From contig AYMD01000001.1 of the NCBI GenBank assembly GCA_000495735.1, positions 62,001 to 126,000 on the forward strand: a DNA stretch of 64,000 nucleotides. Reading direction: 5' to 3'. Below are positions 25,476-34,121 of this stretch, piece by piece. The stretch is from an uncultured Acidilobus sp. JCHS (GTDB lineage: Archaea; Thermoproteota; Thermoprotei_A; Sulfolobales; Acidilobaceae). The position numbers were made by a program, and so were the translations under genes. The notes under the pieces are model-generated. The model worked only from the letters and a program-made list of their open reading frames with translations. It ran no database searches and was not told the origin of the DNA. Numbering within the stretch: position 1 is the stretch's first letter; each line of letters begins with the position of its first letter.

Positions 25476-28283
25476 ATGGAAAGGCCAAGACTACATCCAG
25501 TCATAGAGAGCCTGATACGGGAGCGGGGCTGGGCAGGGCTAACTCTAATGCAGGTCAGCGGAGCCAGGGCCATACTCGAGGGCAAGAACGTCCTTATAAC
25601 GGCCCCCACAGGCGAGGGCAAGACAGAGGCTGCGCTCCTGCCGCTCCTCAGCCAGCTCGCCTATACAGGGTCGGCTCAGCCCGTCGCCATAATTTACGTG
25701 ACGCCCATGAGGGCGCTGATAAATGACCTGTACAGGAGGATAAGCTACTGGAGCAGACCCCTAGGCTTCAGGGTCGCCAAGAAGCACGGCGATGTGCCGT
25801 CCCATGAGAGGTTCGCAAGGCTGCGTAACCCCCCTCATATATTGCTGATAACTCCCGAAAGCCTTGAGATAGACCTTGACTGGGCGCCGCGATTTAGAGA
25901 GTACTACAGGAACGTAAAGGCGGTCATCGTTGACGAGCTTCACGAGCTGCTTTCTTCGAAGAGGGGAGCGCAGCTGCTGCTTCTCCTTGAGAGGATAAAG
26001 GAGCTTGCCGGCGACTTTCAGAGGATAGGTCTCTCCGCAACTTTGGGGGACCCGGCAAGGGCGCTGGAGGTGCTGTCCGGCAGCAGCAGGAGGCCGAAGG
26101 CCGTTGTTGAAGGGCGCGGCTTCAGGCGATTCGAGTTCTCCATAGAATATGTCCCCGACGAAGACGACCCATGGCCTGCGGTCGTTAAGGGCGCAGTCGC
26201 TAGCGTCTCAGGCCCGACGCTTATCTTCGTCAATAGCAGGTACGTGGCTGAGAAGATAGGGCACGAGCTTCAGGCGGTCGGCCTAAAGGAAGTCTATGTG
26301 CATCACTCAAGCGTCTCAGCAGACGTCAGGGAGGCTATCGAGCAGAAGCTTCGCGCAGGGGCTGACGTAGCCGTAGTGTGCACTAAGACCCTGGAGCTGG
26401 GCATAGACATAGGTGACATCAGAGGGGTTGTCCAGATAAGGTCACCAGGCTCTTCGTCAACCCTTCTTCAGAGGGCTGGCAGAAGCAACCACTCGCTCGG
26501 AGGCGTGTCGAGAGGCACAATAATAGCGGTGGGGCCTGTCGACTTCGCTGAGGCGGTAGCCGAGGCCAACATGGCCAGCCTCGGCCAAGTCGATGATCAC
26601 ATGCTCGAGACGACTCCCATCGATGTGATAGCAAAGGAGGTCATTGGCTACACGCTTGCGAAGGGGTCAACAACGCCAGACGAGATGTACAAGGTTTTCA
26701 GGGGCGCAAAGGCGTTCAACACATCGTATGAGGGCTTCCTAGGGCTAATTGATTACATGAAGAGGAACGGCGTCCTGGAGGAGTCAGGGGGCCGTCTCAG
26801 GGTTGGGAGGGCTTTCTATAAGATATGGAGGCTAAGGGATAAGGAGGGAGGGGGCTGGGCGGTCAGGGACTTTGCGGACTTCTTCTCCACCATACCGAAG
26901 AGGGACTTCTTCACAGTCAGGTCTGGAGACCTAACGGTAGGCTACATGGACTCCTACTTCGTTTACAGGAACATACGTCCTGGCGATATAATTAGGCTGG
27001 CAGGCATGACGTGGCAGGTCATAAGGATCGATGAGGTTAATGAAAGGCTTGAGGTCGCTCCGGCCTCTGGAGCAGCTGAGATACCGCTTTGGCGCGGCGA
27101 AGGCGTTGAGAGGTCAAGAGCCGTAGCGCTGGAATTTTACAAGGTGATATTTGGTGATGAAAACTGCAAGGTGAGCTGCAGCCACGACGGCCTATCGGAA
27201 CTTGCACGGATAAGACAATGGTACGTGAACAGAGGCCTAAAGGTCGACAACGATACAGCGCTTCTAGAGGTCGTTGATGATGAGCAGGTACTGCTCGCGC
27301 CGCTCGGCTCAAGGGTGTCGGAGACTTTGGCCTTAGTGGTCTCTTATCTTCTTATGAAGAACAGGGGGCTGGACGTCAGGTACAGGTCGTCGTTCTATGG
27401 TTTTAGTGTGACAACTGGTGACGTTGATCTGCTGGACCTCCTCGTATCTATAGAGCCCAGCGATCTAAAGCGGCTGGTCAGCGAGGCCCTGGAGTTCGCG
27501 CCCTCCTTCTATGAGGAGATATCGCAGGCTAGGTACGATGTCGGTAAGCTGGGAGACCTTGACAAGGAGGCTGACGAGCTTTTCATAAGGTGGGTAAAGG
27601 AGTATATAATTAGCGCGAAGCTTGACATCAGCGGCGCGGCGGAATTTCTATCGCGCCTGAGGGCAGGCAGGATTAGGGTAACACGGGTAGAGGATCCGCC
27701 GTCACCATTGGCAAAGGACCTGCTGTCGATGCCGTCTGCTAGGCCCTGGGTTCAGGACCTATCCAAGAGCATAGCGAAGGCCCTAAGGGACTGGGCCTTC
27801 ACCGCGATCGAACTGGCTGAGGAGTTAAACCTGCCCCTGAAGACCGTCATCTCAAAGCTAAAGGACATGAGGAGGCCTGAGTACAACTCGAGAAGGGTCG
27901 TGGCCTTCCTTGATGTGGAGTCCCGTGAGTGGAGGTGGACCCTCGCCACAACGCTAGAGCTACTGTCATCCCTTGAGGAGTTCAGGGAGAGCTTCAGCCC
28001 GACAGGGCTTGGCAACGAGTTCAGGCTCTCCATAAGGCGCGCCCATGACAGTGAGGCAAGGGAGAGGCTAGTAAGGCCAAGAGACGTAGTAGAGAGATGG
28101 GACGAGATCTCTCACCTAATAGGGGCTGACGAAATCTTTGAGCTCCGCGTCGCCTCTGCGCTAGGCGAAGGGCCCACTGTTGTCTATCACCACGTCGATG
28201 GCAGTCTGGCAAGGCTGTTGATCCTAAACGCTATAGCGTTTATTCAGAGAAACCCCAGGCTGGGAGGTAGGGTTTCACCCTGA
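25476..28283 (+). CDS. lhr: Lhr-type superfamily 2 helicase
   Basis: Large ATP-dependent helicase implicated in archaeal DNA repair. RecA1: Walker A APTGEGKT (residues 43-50), TPMRAL (Ia), Walker B VDELHE (152-157), motif III SATLG (187-191). RecA2: LIFVNSR, TKTLELGIDIGDI and motif VI QRAGRSNHS. A winged helix and a beta-sheet domain follow, then a C-terminal region (about 650-935) as in Lhr-core proteins. ATG start. Length of 935 fits the Lhr-core group. Confidence 0.9.
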   Translation: MERPRLHPVIESLIRERGWAGLTLMQVSGARAILEGKNVLITAPTGEGKTEAALLPLLSQLAYTGSAQPVAIIYVTPMRALINDLYRRISYWSRPLGFRVAKKHGDVPSHERFARLRNPPHILLITPESLEIDLDWAPRFREYYRNVKAVIVDELHELLSSKRGAQLLLLLERIKELAGDFQRIGLSATLGDPARALEVLSGSSRRPKAVVEGRGFRRFEFSIEYVPDEDDPWPAVVKGAVASVSGPTLIFVNSRYVAEKIGHELQAVGLKEVYVHHSSVSADVREAIEQKLRAGADVAVVCTKTLELGIDIGDIRGVVQIRSPGSSSTLLQRAGRSNHSLGGVSRGTIIAVGPVDFAEAVAEANMASLGQVDDHMLETTPIDVIAKEVIGYTLAKGSTTPDEMYKVFRGAKAFNTSYEGFLGLIDYMKRNGVLEESGGRLRVGRAFYKIWRLRDKEGGGWAVRDFADFFSTIPKRDFFTVRSGDLTVGYMDSYFVYRNIRPGDIIRLAGMTWQVIRIDEVNERLEVAPASGAAEIPLWRGEGVERSRAVALEFYKVIFGDENCKVSCSHDGLSELARIRQWYVNRGLKVDNDTALLEVVDDEQVLLAPLGSRVSETLALVVSYLLMKNRGLDVRYRSSFYGFSVTTGDVDLLDLLVSIEPSDLKRLVSEALEFAPSFYEEISQARYDVGKLGDLDKEADELFIRWVKEYIISAKLDISGAAEFLSRLRAGRIRVTRVEDPPSPLAKDLLSMPSARPWVQDLSKSIAKALRDWAFTAIELAEELNLPLKTVISKLKDMRRPEYNSRRVVAFLDVESREWRWTLATTLELLSSLEEFRESFSPTGLGNEFRLSIRRAHDSEARERLVRPRDVVERWDEISHLIGADEIFELRVASALGEGPTVVYHHVDGSLARLLILNAIAFIQRNPRLGGRVSP

Positions 28284-28360
28284 CCGCGTGTGAAGTTGTT
28301 AGCGAGCTGAGGCTGGCGGCCTCTAGGGCGTCAGCCAGCAAGCTTCCCGACCTGGTTGAG

Positions 28361-28885
28361 ATGTCTAAGGATATAACCGCGGGGGCTGACGCGCTGGCCA
28401 AGGTCTGTGAGTACCTAAGCGACGACTTGGGGTCTTTAGCAGGCAGGCTTCACAAGTGTGTGGAGTCCGAGGAATTGCCGTGTGTTACAACATCGCTAGA
28501 TCGCCTGAGGCAGGCCATCAGGGTCTCCGCGCGGACTATACAGGTAGCGGCAGGGCTTCAGGTAACGAGGGCAGTGTCAGGCCTCGTCTTGTTAACCATT
28601 GCCTTATTCTTAATGCTAACTCCCCTCTCGGAGCTTGACCTGGAGGTAGCCCCTGTTGTGGCGGGGCTGTCCATAGCTTCCCTGGCCCTTTACGCCAACA
28701 TTTGGTCAAGCCCCATTTCATTAGTAGGGGCCATGATTTTACTCCCCCTTGAAGTAGTTGAGGCTGAGGGGTCGCTCCTTGCGGCTCTGGCAATAATATC
28801 TGCCGTTAACGTGTTAGTGCTACTATTAGAACTTCACCTCAGAAGGATTACAAGGCGGGCCTTACAGAACCTGGTTGCGATTTAG
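28361..28885 (+). CDS. Small membrane protein, unknown (start uncertain)
   Basis: Four predicted membrane helices in the C-terminal 110 residues (AVSGLVLLTIALFLML, VVAGLSIASLALYANIW, LVGAMILLPLEVV, ALAIISAVNVLVLLLEL) after a soluble helical N-terminus with two Cys. The ATG at 28361 has a weak ribosome binding site. The frame stays open upstream to 28271 with coding-like content (CEVVSELRLAASRASASK) but no ATG, GTG or TTG. A CTG at 28280 overlaps the helicase stop (CTGA) and is preceded by GGGAGGTAG. No family recognised. Confidence 0.55.
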   Translation: MSKDITAGADALAKVCEYLSDDLGSLAGRLHKCVESEELPCVTTSLDRLRQAIRVSARTIQVAAGLQVTRAVSGLVLLTIALFLMLTPLSELDLEVAPVVAGLSIASLALYANIWSSPISLVGAMILLPLEVVEAEGSLLAALAIISAVNVLVLLLELHLRRITRRALQNLVAI

Positions 28886-28933
28886 CTCTCGAGGCCGTTA
28901 AGCAATGGGCTTCCAAGCGTTGATTTCAGCCGC

Positions 28934-29027
28934 TGGAGCCGCCGGCGGGATTCGAACCCGCGACCACCGGCTTACAAGGCCGGCGCTCTCGGCCCGCGCA
29001 GGGTCTACCGGGCTGAGCTACGGCGGC
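28934..29027 (-). tRNA. tRNA-Thr(TGT) with a D-loop intron, 3' CCA encoded
   Basis: Acceptor GCCGCCG/CGGCGGC, anticodon stem CCGGC/GCCGG with loop CTTGTAA (anticodon TGT), T arm GCGGG-TTCGAAT-CCCGC, discriminator T and encoded CCA. The D region is 17 nt too long. Removing 28988-29004 restores GCTC-AGCCCGGTA-GAGC and a 77-nt mature tRNA including CCA. Confidence 0.93.
28988..29004 (-). other. 17-nt non-canonical tRNA intron (D loop)
   Basis: Minus strand: CGGT of the D loop can pair with GCCG at the intron end (one U-G pair), with 3-nt bulges AGA on both sides, cut as AG/A. The excised piece is ACCCTGCGCGGGCCGAG. The bulges have the same sequence as those of the cbf5 intron. The exact cut could shift by one or two bases because the flanks repeat AGA. 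Confidence 0.82.
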
Positions 29028-29076
29028 CCTTGTTAGGGTGGCTGGGAGGGCGTTAAAGGTGCAGCGGTGAAGGGAG

Positions 29077-30105
29077 TTGACGCTAGTGTTCGCCCACCTA
29101 AGGGGAGATCACCCAATACTGCCTGAGGAGGAGCTGAAGGGCTGCCTGGAAGCCGAGGAGGTCGTGTATTCCAAGGTCCTAGGCCTTGAACAGGTGGTAG
29201 TTATCGAGGTGAACGATCCAGAGGCCTTTAGGAGAGCCGTTGAAAGGTCGTCTTATACTAAAGAGGGCGGCCTAGTGCTTACCGTGGCAGAGTACGGTGA
29301 CGAAGGCGCTCTCGCCGAAGGCCTGAGGGCCCTCAGGTCCATCGGGCTTGAGGAGGTTCAGGTCAGGGTCGAGAGGATAAAGGGGTCCCTGACCCCACGG
29401 GAGGCCGTAGACCTTGAGGCTTCATTGATAAAGGGCTCCCTGAGGGCTGGGCTTAAGGTCAACCAGTTGTCAACAAACCTGGTCAAGGCTTACGTGAGCG
29501 AGGGAGCGGTGCTCCTGGGCCTAGTGGAGGCCAGGAGGGCCTTAGGCGACGTAAGGGCTAGGTCGCCGCCTAACAGGCCGTTCTGGAGGTCTGGCGAGCT
29601 TGACGTTATGCTCTCCAGGGCCCTTGTCAACATGTCAAGGCTTAGGAAAGGGGGTCTCTTTCTTGACCCCTTCTGCGGCACGGGCACGCTAGCGTTTGAG
29701 GCGAGCCTGCTAGGGGCCTCAAAGGTCTTCTGTTTTGACATAGATCCCGCTATGTTAAAGGGCGCTTCAGCCAACGCCTCCTACCTAGGCCTGACCATGG
29801 GGGTCGTCCAGGAGAACTCAATAGCGCTTCCGCTGACGGGCGAGAGCTTCTACTCAATAGCGACAGACCCGCCCTACGGGCGCTCCACTAAGACGAGTGA
29901 AAGGTATGATGAGCTCATGTCCAGCTTTCTGGAGGAGGCCCTAAGGGTCCTAAGGCCAGGGGGCTACTTGGCCTATGCTGGCCCCCTGGAGACAAGGCCG
30001 TACAAGCTTGCCAGGGGAAGGGGCTTCAGCATAGTAGCCCGCATAGACCAGTTCGTCCATTCTGCGCTGAGCAGGCAAATAGTGGTAGCTAAAAAGGTCA
30101 TATAA
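29077..30105 (+). CDS. tRNA guanine-N2 methyltransferase (TrmG10/Trm11 family)
   Basis: SAM-dependent methyltransferase expected to modify G10 of tRNA. The N-terminal half (residues 1-155) is the ferredoxin-like plus THUMP region. The catalytic half has motif I LDPFCGTGT (196-204) and motif IV TDPPYG (263-268), the signature of exocyclic-amino methyltransferases. Length of 342 matches archaeal TrmG10. TTG start at 29077. The gene stands between tRNA-Thr and RNase Z, both tRNA-related. Confidence 0.9.
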   Translation: MTLVFAHLRGDHPILPEEELKGCLEAEEVVYSKVLGLEQVVVIEVNDPEAFRRAVERSSYTKEGGLVLTVAEYGDEGALAEGLRALRSIGLEEVQVRVERIKGSLTPREAVDLEASLIKGSLRAGLKVNQLSTNLVKAYVSEGAVLLGLVEARRALGDVRARSPPNRPFWRSGELDVMLSRALVNMSRLRKGGLFLDPFCGTGTLAFEASLLGASKVFCFDIDPAMLKGASANASYLGLTMGVVQENSIALPLTGESFYSIATDPPYGRSTKTSERYDELMSSFLEEALRVLRPGGYLAYAGPLETRPYKLARGRGFSIVARIDQFVHSALSRQIVVAKKVI

Positions 30106-30137
30106 AGGCCATAGGGCGTCCTTAGCTGGGGAGCCCT

Positions 30138-31019
30138 GTGGCCAGGCTCATTGAGCTGATGACGCTGGGGACGGGCGCTGCACTGCCAAGCCTTGAGAGG
30201 TTCACGGCAGCCCACCTGCTAAGGGACTGGCTAGGTAACGTGATCCTCCTTGACGCAGGGGAAGGGGTTCAGCACAGGTTGAGACAAGCCGGCATTTCCC
30301 CGACCAAGGTGGAATTCATAGCCATAACTCACGGTCATGGAGACCACATAAATGGCCTTCCTGGCCTGCTTCAGACCATGTACCTAAGCGGAAGAACGTC
30401 AAAGCTGACGGTAATCGCGCCTAGGTACCTTGAGGACTACTTGAAGAGTGTCATAGAGGTAGAGGGCTCCGAGAAAGCCTTTCAGGTGGACTTAGTGCCA
30501 ATAGCTGGTGACGAGGGCAGCTACGTGATTTCAGTGAAAGGGAGGGACAGGCTTGAGTTAAGGTGGTTCAGGACCTGTCATTCGGTGGAGTCCTACGGCT
30601 TTGTCCTGGAGTGGGTCCTAGGGCCTCGCCTGGCAAGGCCTGTCTCCAGCGCAGAGGAGGCCAAGAGGCTCATGGAGACGGGGGAGGACGTCGTAGTCCC
30701 TGCGCCACTAAGGGTCGCATATACGGGGGACACGTCGCCGTGCGAGAACGTGATCGCGTCTGTGAGGGGGGTCGACGTGCTGATACACGAGGCCACCTTC
30801 GACTCAACTATGGAGGCGGAGGCAGCGAAGTTCGGCCACAGCACAAGCGTCGGCGCTGCCAGGGTGGCCAAGGAGGCCAGCGTTAGGAAGCTCATATTGA
30901 CCCACGTTAGCACGAGGTACGAGGGCTATGAGGCCAAGGCACTAGAGGAGGAGGCCCGCCAGGTGTTCCCGGACACAGTTCTTGCCTGGGACCTAGCGCG
31001 GTTCGCCTTGAAGGCCTAG
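30138..31019 (+). CDS. rnz: Ribonuclease Z
   Basis: Endonuclease that trims tRNA 3' trailers. Metallo-beta-lactamase fold with THGHGDH (residues 64-70), FRTCHSVESYGF, the metal-binding Asp in YTGDTSP, HEATF and FGHSTS, and the late His in LTHVSTRY. Length of 293 matches the short ElaC-type form. Because some tRNA genes in this window encode CCA (Leu, Thr, Asn) and one does not (Ser), discrimination against CCA may matter. GTG start. Confidence 0.94.
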   Translation: MARLIELMTLGTGAALPSLERFTAAHLLRDWLGNVILLDAGEGVQHRLRQAGISPTKVEFIAITHGHGDHINGLPGLLQTMYLSGRTSKLTVIAPRYLEDYLKSVIEVEGSEKAFQVDLVPIAGDEGSYVISVKGRDRLELRWFRTCHSVESYGFVLEWVLGPRLARPVSSAEEAKRLMETGEDVVVPAPLRVAYTGDTSPCENVIASVRGVDVLIHEATFDSTMEAEAAKFGHSTSVGAARVAKEASVRKLILTHVSTRYEGYEAKALEEEARQVFPDTVLAWDLARFALKA

Positions 31020-31459
31020 GGGTCAGGCTCCCCTCTCTCCCATAGGGGCCTGCCCTTGGCTGTAGGCGGGGCGAGCCAGTCTATGACGTCCTTTATGTCT
31101 CCGCTGAACTCTATCGTGATCTTTATCGGGCCCAGGGGTGACTCGTCATCCCATGTGAGAAGGCTTACCTTGCCACGCAGGGCCGCCTGCTTGTGAAGCA
31201 GTATGGTGAGCCTGTCCCCCTTGACGTTCTTAAGCATGTACGCCCTGGCGGCCTCCAGTATCTCCTGTACTCTCAGCAGCCTGTGAAGCTTTGACAGGGA
31301 TGAGAGCCTTGACGATGAAGCCCTTATCAACGTGTAGTCACCCATGTCGATTTTCTCCATTTCATCAGGGTCAAAGACGTTAAGTATAGCCTGCATCACC
31401 TTGGCTTCGTCCTCAGTGGGCCTCAGCTGAGCCTCCACAACGACCCTTCCACTCCCCAC
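31016..31459 (-). CDS. UPF0201 family protein
   Basis: A 147-residue archaeal protein of unknown biochemical role, related to RNA-binding exosome-associated folds. Seen: VVVEAQLRPTEDEAKVMQAI, LLRVQEILEAARAYML, and LLHKQAALRGKVSLL with DDESPLGPI. GTG start, overlapping the kinase-like UPF0200 gene by 47 bases. In some Sulfolobales these two are fused in one protein, so a joint function is likely. Its 3' end overlaps the convergent rnz gene by 4 bases. Confidence 0.85.
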   Translation of the reverse strand: MGSGRVVVEAQLRPTEDEAKVMQAILNVFDPDEMEKIDMGDYTLIRASSSRLSSLSKLHRLLRVQEILEAARAYMLKNVKGDRLTILLHKQAALRGKVSLLTWDDESPLGPIKITIEFSGDIKDVIDWLAPPTAKGRPLWERGEPDP

Positions 31460-31994
31460 TCCTGATCACCTCAACAACTCTCTTCACGGATGTCATTAAC
31501 TCCCCTATACCTCCCTCATTAACTATAACAAAGTCAGCCGTGGCTATAACGTCGCCGATGCCGTACTCGAGGTTCTTCCGCTCCCTGAGCCAGAACGTGT
31601 CAAGGCCCTTCTCGCCCTCCCTTGAGCGCGAGAGGTACCTCCTGAGCCTTATCAGGGGGGCTGCGTGAACAGCTATTACACAGGTCGGCGCCAGGGACCT
31701 AAGAGCCTCAACCTCCTCCGGGCTCCTCAGGCCGTCAACTACGATATAGTCAGCCTTAATGCCCTTCAGCCTCCCCAACAGAAGGATGCCAACGGCCCCG
31801 CGCCCGTGCCTGGACCTGAGCTCTGTCGCCACCTGCTCTATGTTCTCGGCGGTGAGGGGTAGCCCTCTGCGAACCACCTCATCCCTTACAAGGTCACCCA
31901 TGACAAAGAGCGGCGCCGAGAGCTCCTGGGAAAGGGCCCTCGAGACCGTGCTCTTACCGCTGCCAGGCATGCCGGTGACCGCTATTATCAACAT
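31413..31994 (-). CDS. UPF0200 family P-loop kinase-like protein
   Basis: Nucleotide kinase-like protein of the dephospho-CoA kinase superfamily; substrate unknown. Start taken at the ATG giving MLIIAVTGMPGSGKSTVSRA; the frame is open to a TTG at 32018 but that overlaps the previous gene. Walker A is GMPGSGKS. Further conserved pieces are GDLVRDEVVRRGL, YIVVDGLRSPEEVE and the lid region SREGEKGLDTF. Operon with UPF0201 and the adenosine-specific kinase. Confidence 0.85.
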   Translation of the reverse strand: MLIIAVTGMPGSGKSTVSRALSQELSAPLFVMGDLVRDEVVRRGLPLTAENIEQVATELRSRHGRGAVGILLLGRLKGIKADYIVVDGLRSPEEVEALRSLAPTCVIAVHAAPLIRLRRYLSRSREGEKGLDTFWLRERKNLEYGIGDVIATADFVIVNEGGIGELMTSVKRVVEVIRSGEWKGRCGGSAEAH

Positions 31995-32001
31995 AGGCTT
32001 C

Positions 32002-32496
32002 TCACTGCTTGTAGCCAATCCTCCTCAGGAACTCCTTCCTCTCCTTTACGTCGTCCTCGCTCTCCACTCCCAGGGGCTTATAGCCGTCGCTTACGCCTAT
32101 TAACGCCCTGCTCTCCCCCAGGTCAGCCACGAGAACTTTCACTGGGTTCGCCGTAGCTACCTCTACGGAGACGACTTCCTGGACGTGCTTAATGGCGTTA
32201 AGCACGTTAATAGGGTACGCGTCCCTTATGTACACGACGAACACGTGGCCGGCCCCTATCCTTAGGCAGGTGTCAGTGGCTGTCTTCATAAGCTCAGGGT
32301 CGTTTCCATCCCTCCTGACAAGCCTCTTGCCTGAGGCCTCGCAAAACGCTATGCCGAACTTTATGTTAGGTACTGAGGTAACTAAGGCCTCGCGGAGGTC
32401 CTCGACAGTCTTTATGAAGTGGCTTTTGCCTATGATTACGTTAGAGCCCTCCGGTATAGGAACGTCTATAACCTCTATCTCTACCAAGGGCTGCAC
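32002..32496 (-). CDS. Adenosine-specific kinase family protein (DUF355)
   Basis: Archaeal/bacterial family PF04008, described as adenosine-specific kinase from structural and binding studies; it has no P-loop. Conserved parts here: [49 protein letters not shown] and the C-terminal [15 protein letters not shown]. Length of 164 is normal. GTG start at 32496, but TTG 32487 has a good GGGGTG upstream and may be the true start. Confidence 0.85.
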   Translation of the reverse strand: MQPLVEIEVIDVPIPEGSNVIIGKSHFIKTVEDLREALVTSVPNIKFGIAFCEASGKRLVRRDGNDPELMKTATDTCLRIGAGHVFVVYIRDAYPINVLNAIKHVQEVVSVEVATANPVKVLVADLGESRALIGVSDGYKPLGVESEDDVKERKEFLRRIGYKQ

Positions 32497-32529
32497 CCCA
32501 TTAAGTCACAGCCGGTTCCCTTTATTAGC

Positions 32530-33066
32530 TCAGCCCTCGGAGGCCAGCTGTCTGATCCTCTCCTCAAAGTCAAACCTCTTCAGCTCAGGCAGCAGGTAAG
32601 GGGGGATGCAGCTCTTCCACGAGTCGGAGCCGCTGAGCACGAGCTGCCTTATCTTGGTGCCGCTGCACTCCTCCCTGTTAAACATCGGCTGCCTTATGGC
32701 AGCAAGGCCCATATCAGAGAACAGCCTTAGGACTAAGGGGTTCCCTGACACCACGCCGTCGAAGTCGCCAAGAAGCATCCTGAGGTACTGGACCCAGACC
32801 TTATTCATTTCTATATCCATGACAGGGACCACGTAGACCCTGCGGCAGTAGTCGGAGCCCAGCTCATTGGCCAGCACCTTATTAAGGAGGTACAACCTCT
32901 CACCAGCGGTCAATGGGTTCTTGAAGGAGAAGCTGTCCTGCGCCGACCCTATTACTATGACTAGCTCTTCCGCGAGCTCGAGGGCGTACTTAATGGCGGC
33001 GACGTGTCCCATGTGAGGCGGCTGAAACCTGCCTGGGAATAGCAGTCTCCTATACTTAGCTGACAC
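32530..33066 (-). CDS. Nicotinamide-nucleotide adenylyltransferase
   Basis: Joins NMN and ATP to make NAD. Archaeal NMNAT signature: LFPGRFQPPHMGH at the N-terminus (HxGH-type site), VIGSAQDSF, VVSGNPLVLRLF and CSGTKIRQLV (ISGTxxR-type). The frame is open to 33126, which would overlap the divergent methyltransferase gene. A minus-strand TATA-like AAATAAATTC at 33098-33107 places transcription start near 33075, so GTG 33066 (MSAKYRRLLF) is the best start; GTG 33081 is also possible. Confidence 0.9.
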   Translation of the reverse strand: MSAKYRRLLFPGRFQPPHMGHVAAIKYALELAEELVIVIGSAQDSFSFKNPLTAGERLYLLNKVLANELGSDYCRRVYVVPVMDIEMNKVWVQYLRMLLGDFDGVVSGNPLVLRLFSDMGLAAIRQPMFNREECSGTKIRQLVLSGSDSWKSCIPPYLLPELKRFDFEERIRQLASEG

Positions 33067-33107
33067 GGCCTTCGATCCCACACAGCTTAACCCTAGCAGG
33101 AATTTAT

Positions 33108-34121
33108 TTGGCGCATTGGCCCTCATACTTGACCTTGACCGACCCTGACGACGTGATCTTTGCGGAGAGGGTCACGAAGGAGGCTGAGAGGCTGGCCGAG
33201 AGGTACGGTTACCTGCCCTATATCGTTGAAAGATACCTTGAGCTTCTGGGTAACGAGGCTGAGGACCTGCTTGAGTCCAATGAGCTCCCTATGCCGGACG
33301 TTCTCAGGTGCAACGACTATAAGATCTCATGTAGTGAGCTCGCGTCAAGGCTAGGCGAAATGGGCTTCGCGATCGCAAAGGTGCCCTTCCTGCCTCATGG
33401 CTACGAGATAGCGGAGTCCCCCATAAGTCCTGGGGCTACCCATGAGTACCTCAAGGGCTACTACTACCTGCAGGACCCTGGTTCCATGCTGGTGGGCTAT
33501 CTCCTTGGGGCCAGACCAGGCGAGCTGGTGCTTGATATGGCGGCGGCCCCTGGAGGTAAGGCGAGCCAGGTCCTTCAGCTGACCAGGGACTCGGCGACGC
33601 TTCTGGCCGTGGAGCCTAAGAGGGAGAGGGTCAAGGCCCTTCGCTCTAACCTACAGAGGCTGGGCTTCAGCAACTTCGTAATAATCAAGGGTGACGCCAT
33701 GAACGTCAGCGTGCCTGCAAGTCCTGACAGGGTTCTGCTCGACGCTCCCTCAAGCGGCGAGGGCATAATACGAAAGGACCCTTCCAGGAAGAGAAAGACT
33801 ACTCTCAGGGACCTGAGGGAGATACACAAAAGGCAGGTGAACCTGCTGAGGAGAGCGCTTAGCCTGGTGAGGCCCGGTGGGGTTGTCCTATACGCGGCCT
33901 GCTCAACAGCAGTCGAGGAGGGCGAGTACGTTGTCCATAAGTCGCTCACAGGACTAGACGACGTTAAGGCGGAGCCTATAGTGGAGTTCCCCTTTAGGAG
34001 GGCCTTTGAGGAGTATAGAGGGCTACGATTCGACGACAGGGTCTCGGCATGCGGGAGGCTGTTCCCTCACGTTCACGGCACGGAGGGCTTCTTCGTATGC
34101 AGGTTAAGGCGCCTAGGCTGA
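33108..34121 (+). CDS. RNA m5C methyltransferase family protein (NSUN/RsmB-like) with altered motif IV
   Basis: SAM-dependent RNA cytosine-5 methyltransferase fold. Motif I is VLDMAAAPGGKASQV (141-155). Motif IV reads LLDAPSSGEG (211-220): Ser215 stands where the family has Cys (PC). Motif VI ACSTAVEEGE keeps Cys265, the usual nucleophile. N-terminal region of about 110 residues resembles the N1/PUA-less archaeal type. TTG 33108 overlaps a promoter-like AT stretch; TTG 33129 (MTLTDPDDV) is an alternative. It overlaps the next gene, a PUA protein, by 25 bases. Confidence 0.85.
   Translation: MAHWPSYLTLTDPDDVIFAERVTKEAERLAERYGYLPYIVERYLELLGNEAEDLLESNELPMPDVLRCNDYKISCSELASRLGEMGFAIAKVPFLPHGYEIAESPISPGATHEYLKGYYYLQDPGSMLVGYLLGARPGELVLDMAAAPGGKASQVLQLTRDSATLLAVEPKRERVKALRSNLQRLGFSNFVIIKGDAMNVSVPASPDRVLLDAPSSGEGIIRKDPSRKRKTTLRDLREIHKRQVNLLRRALSLVRPGGVVLYAACSTAVEEGEYVVHKSLTGLDDVKAEPIVEFPFRRAFEEYRGLRFDDRVSACGRLFPHVHGTEGFFVCRLRRLG

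Noticed and set aside
30563-30886. 107-codon plus-strand frame inside RNase Z
   Set aside because: Shifted frame over a well-supported gene, without family features.
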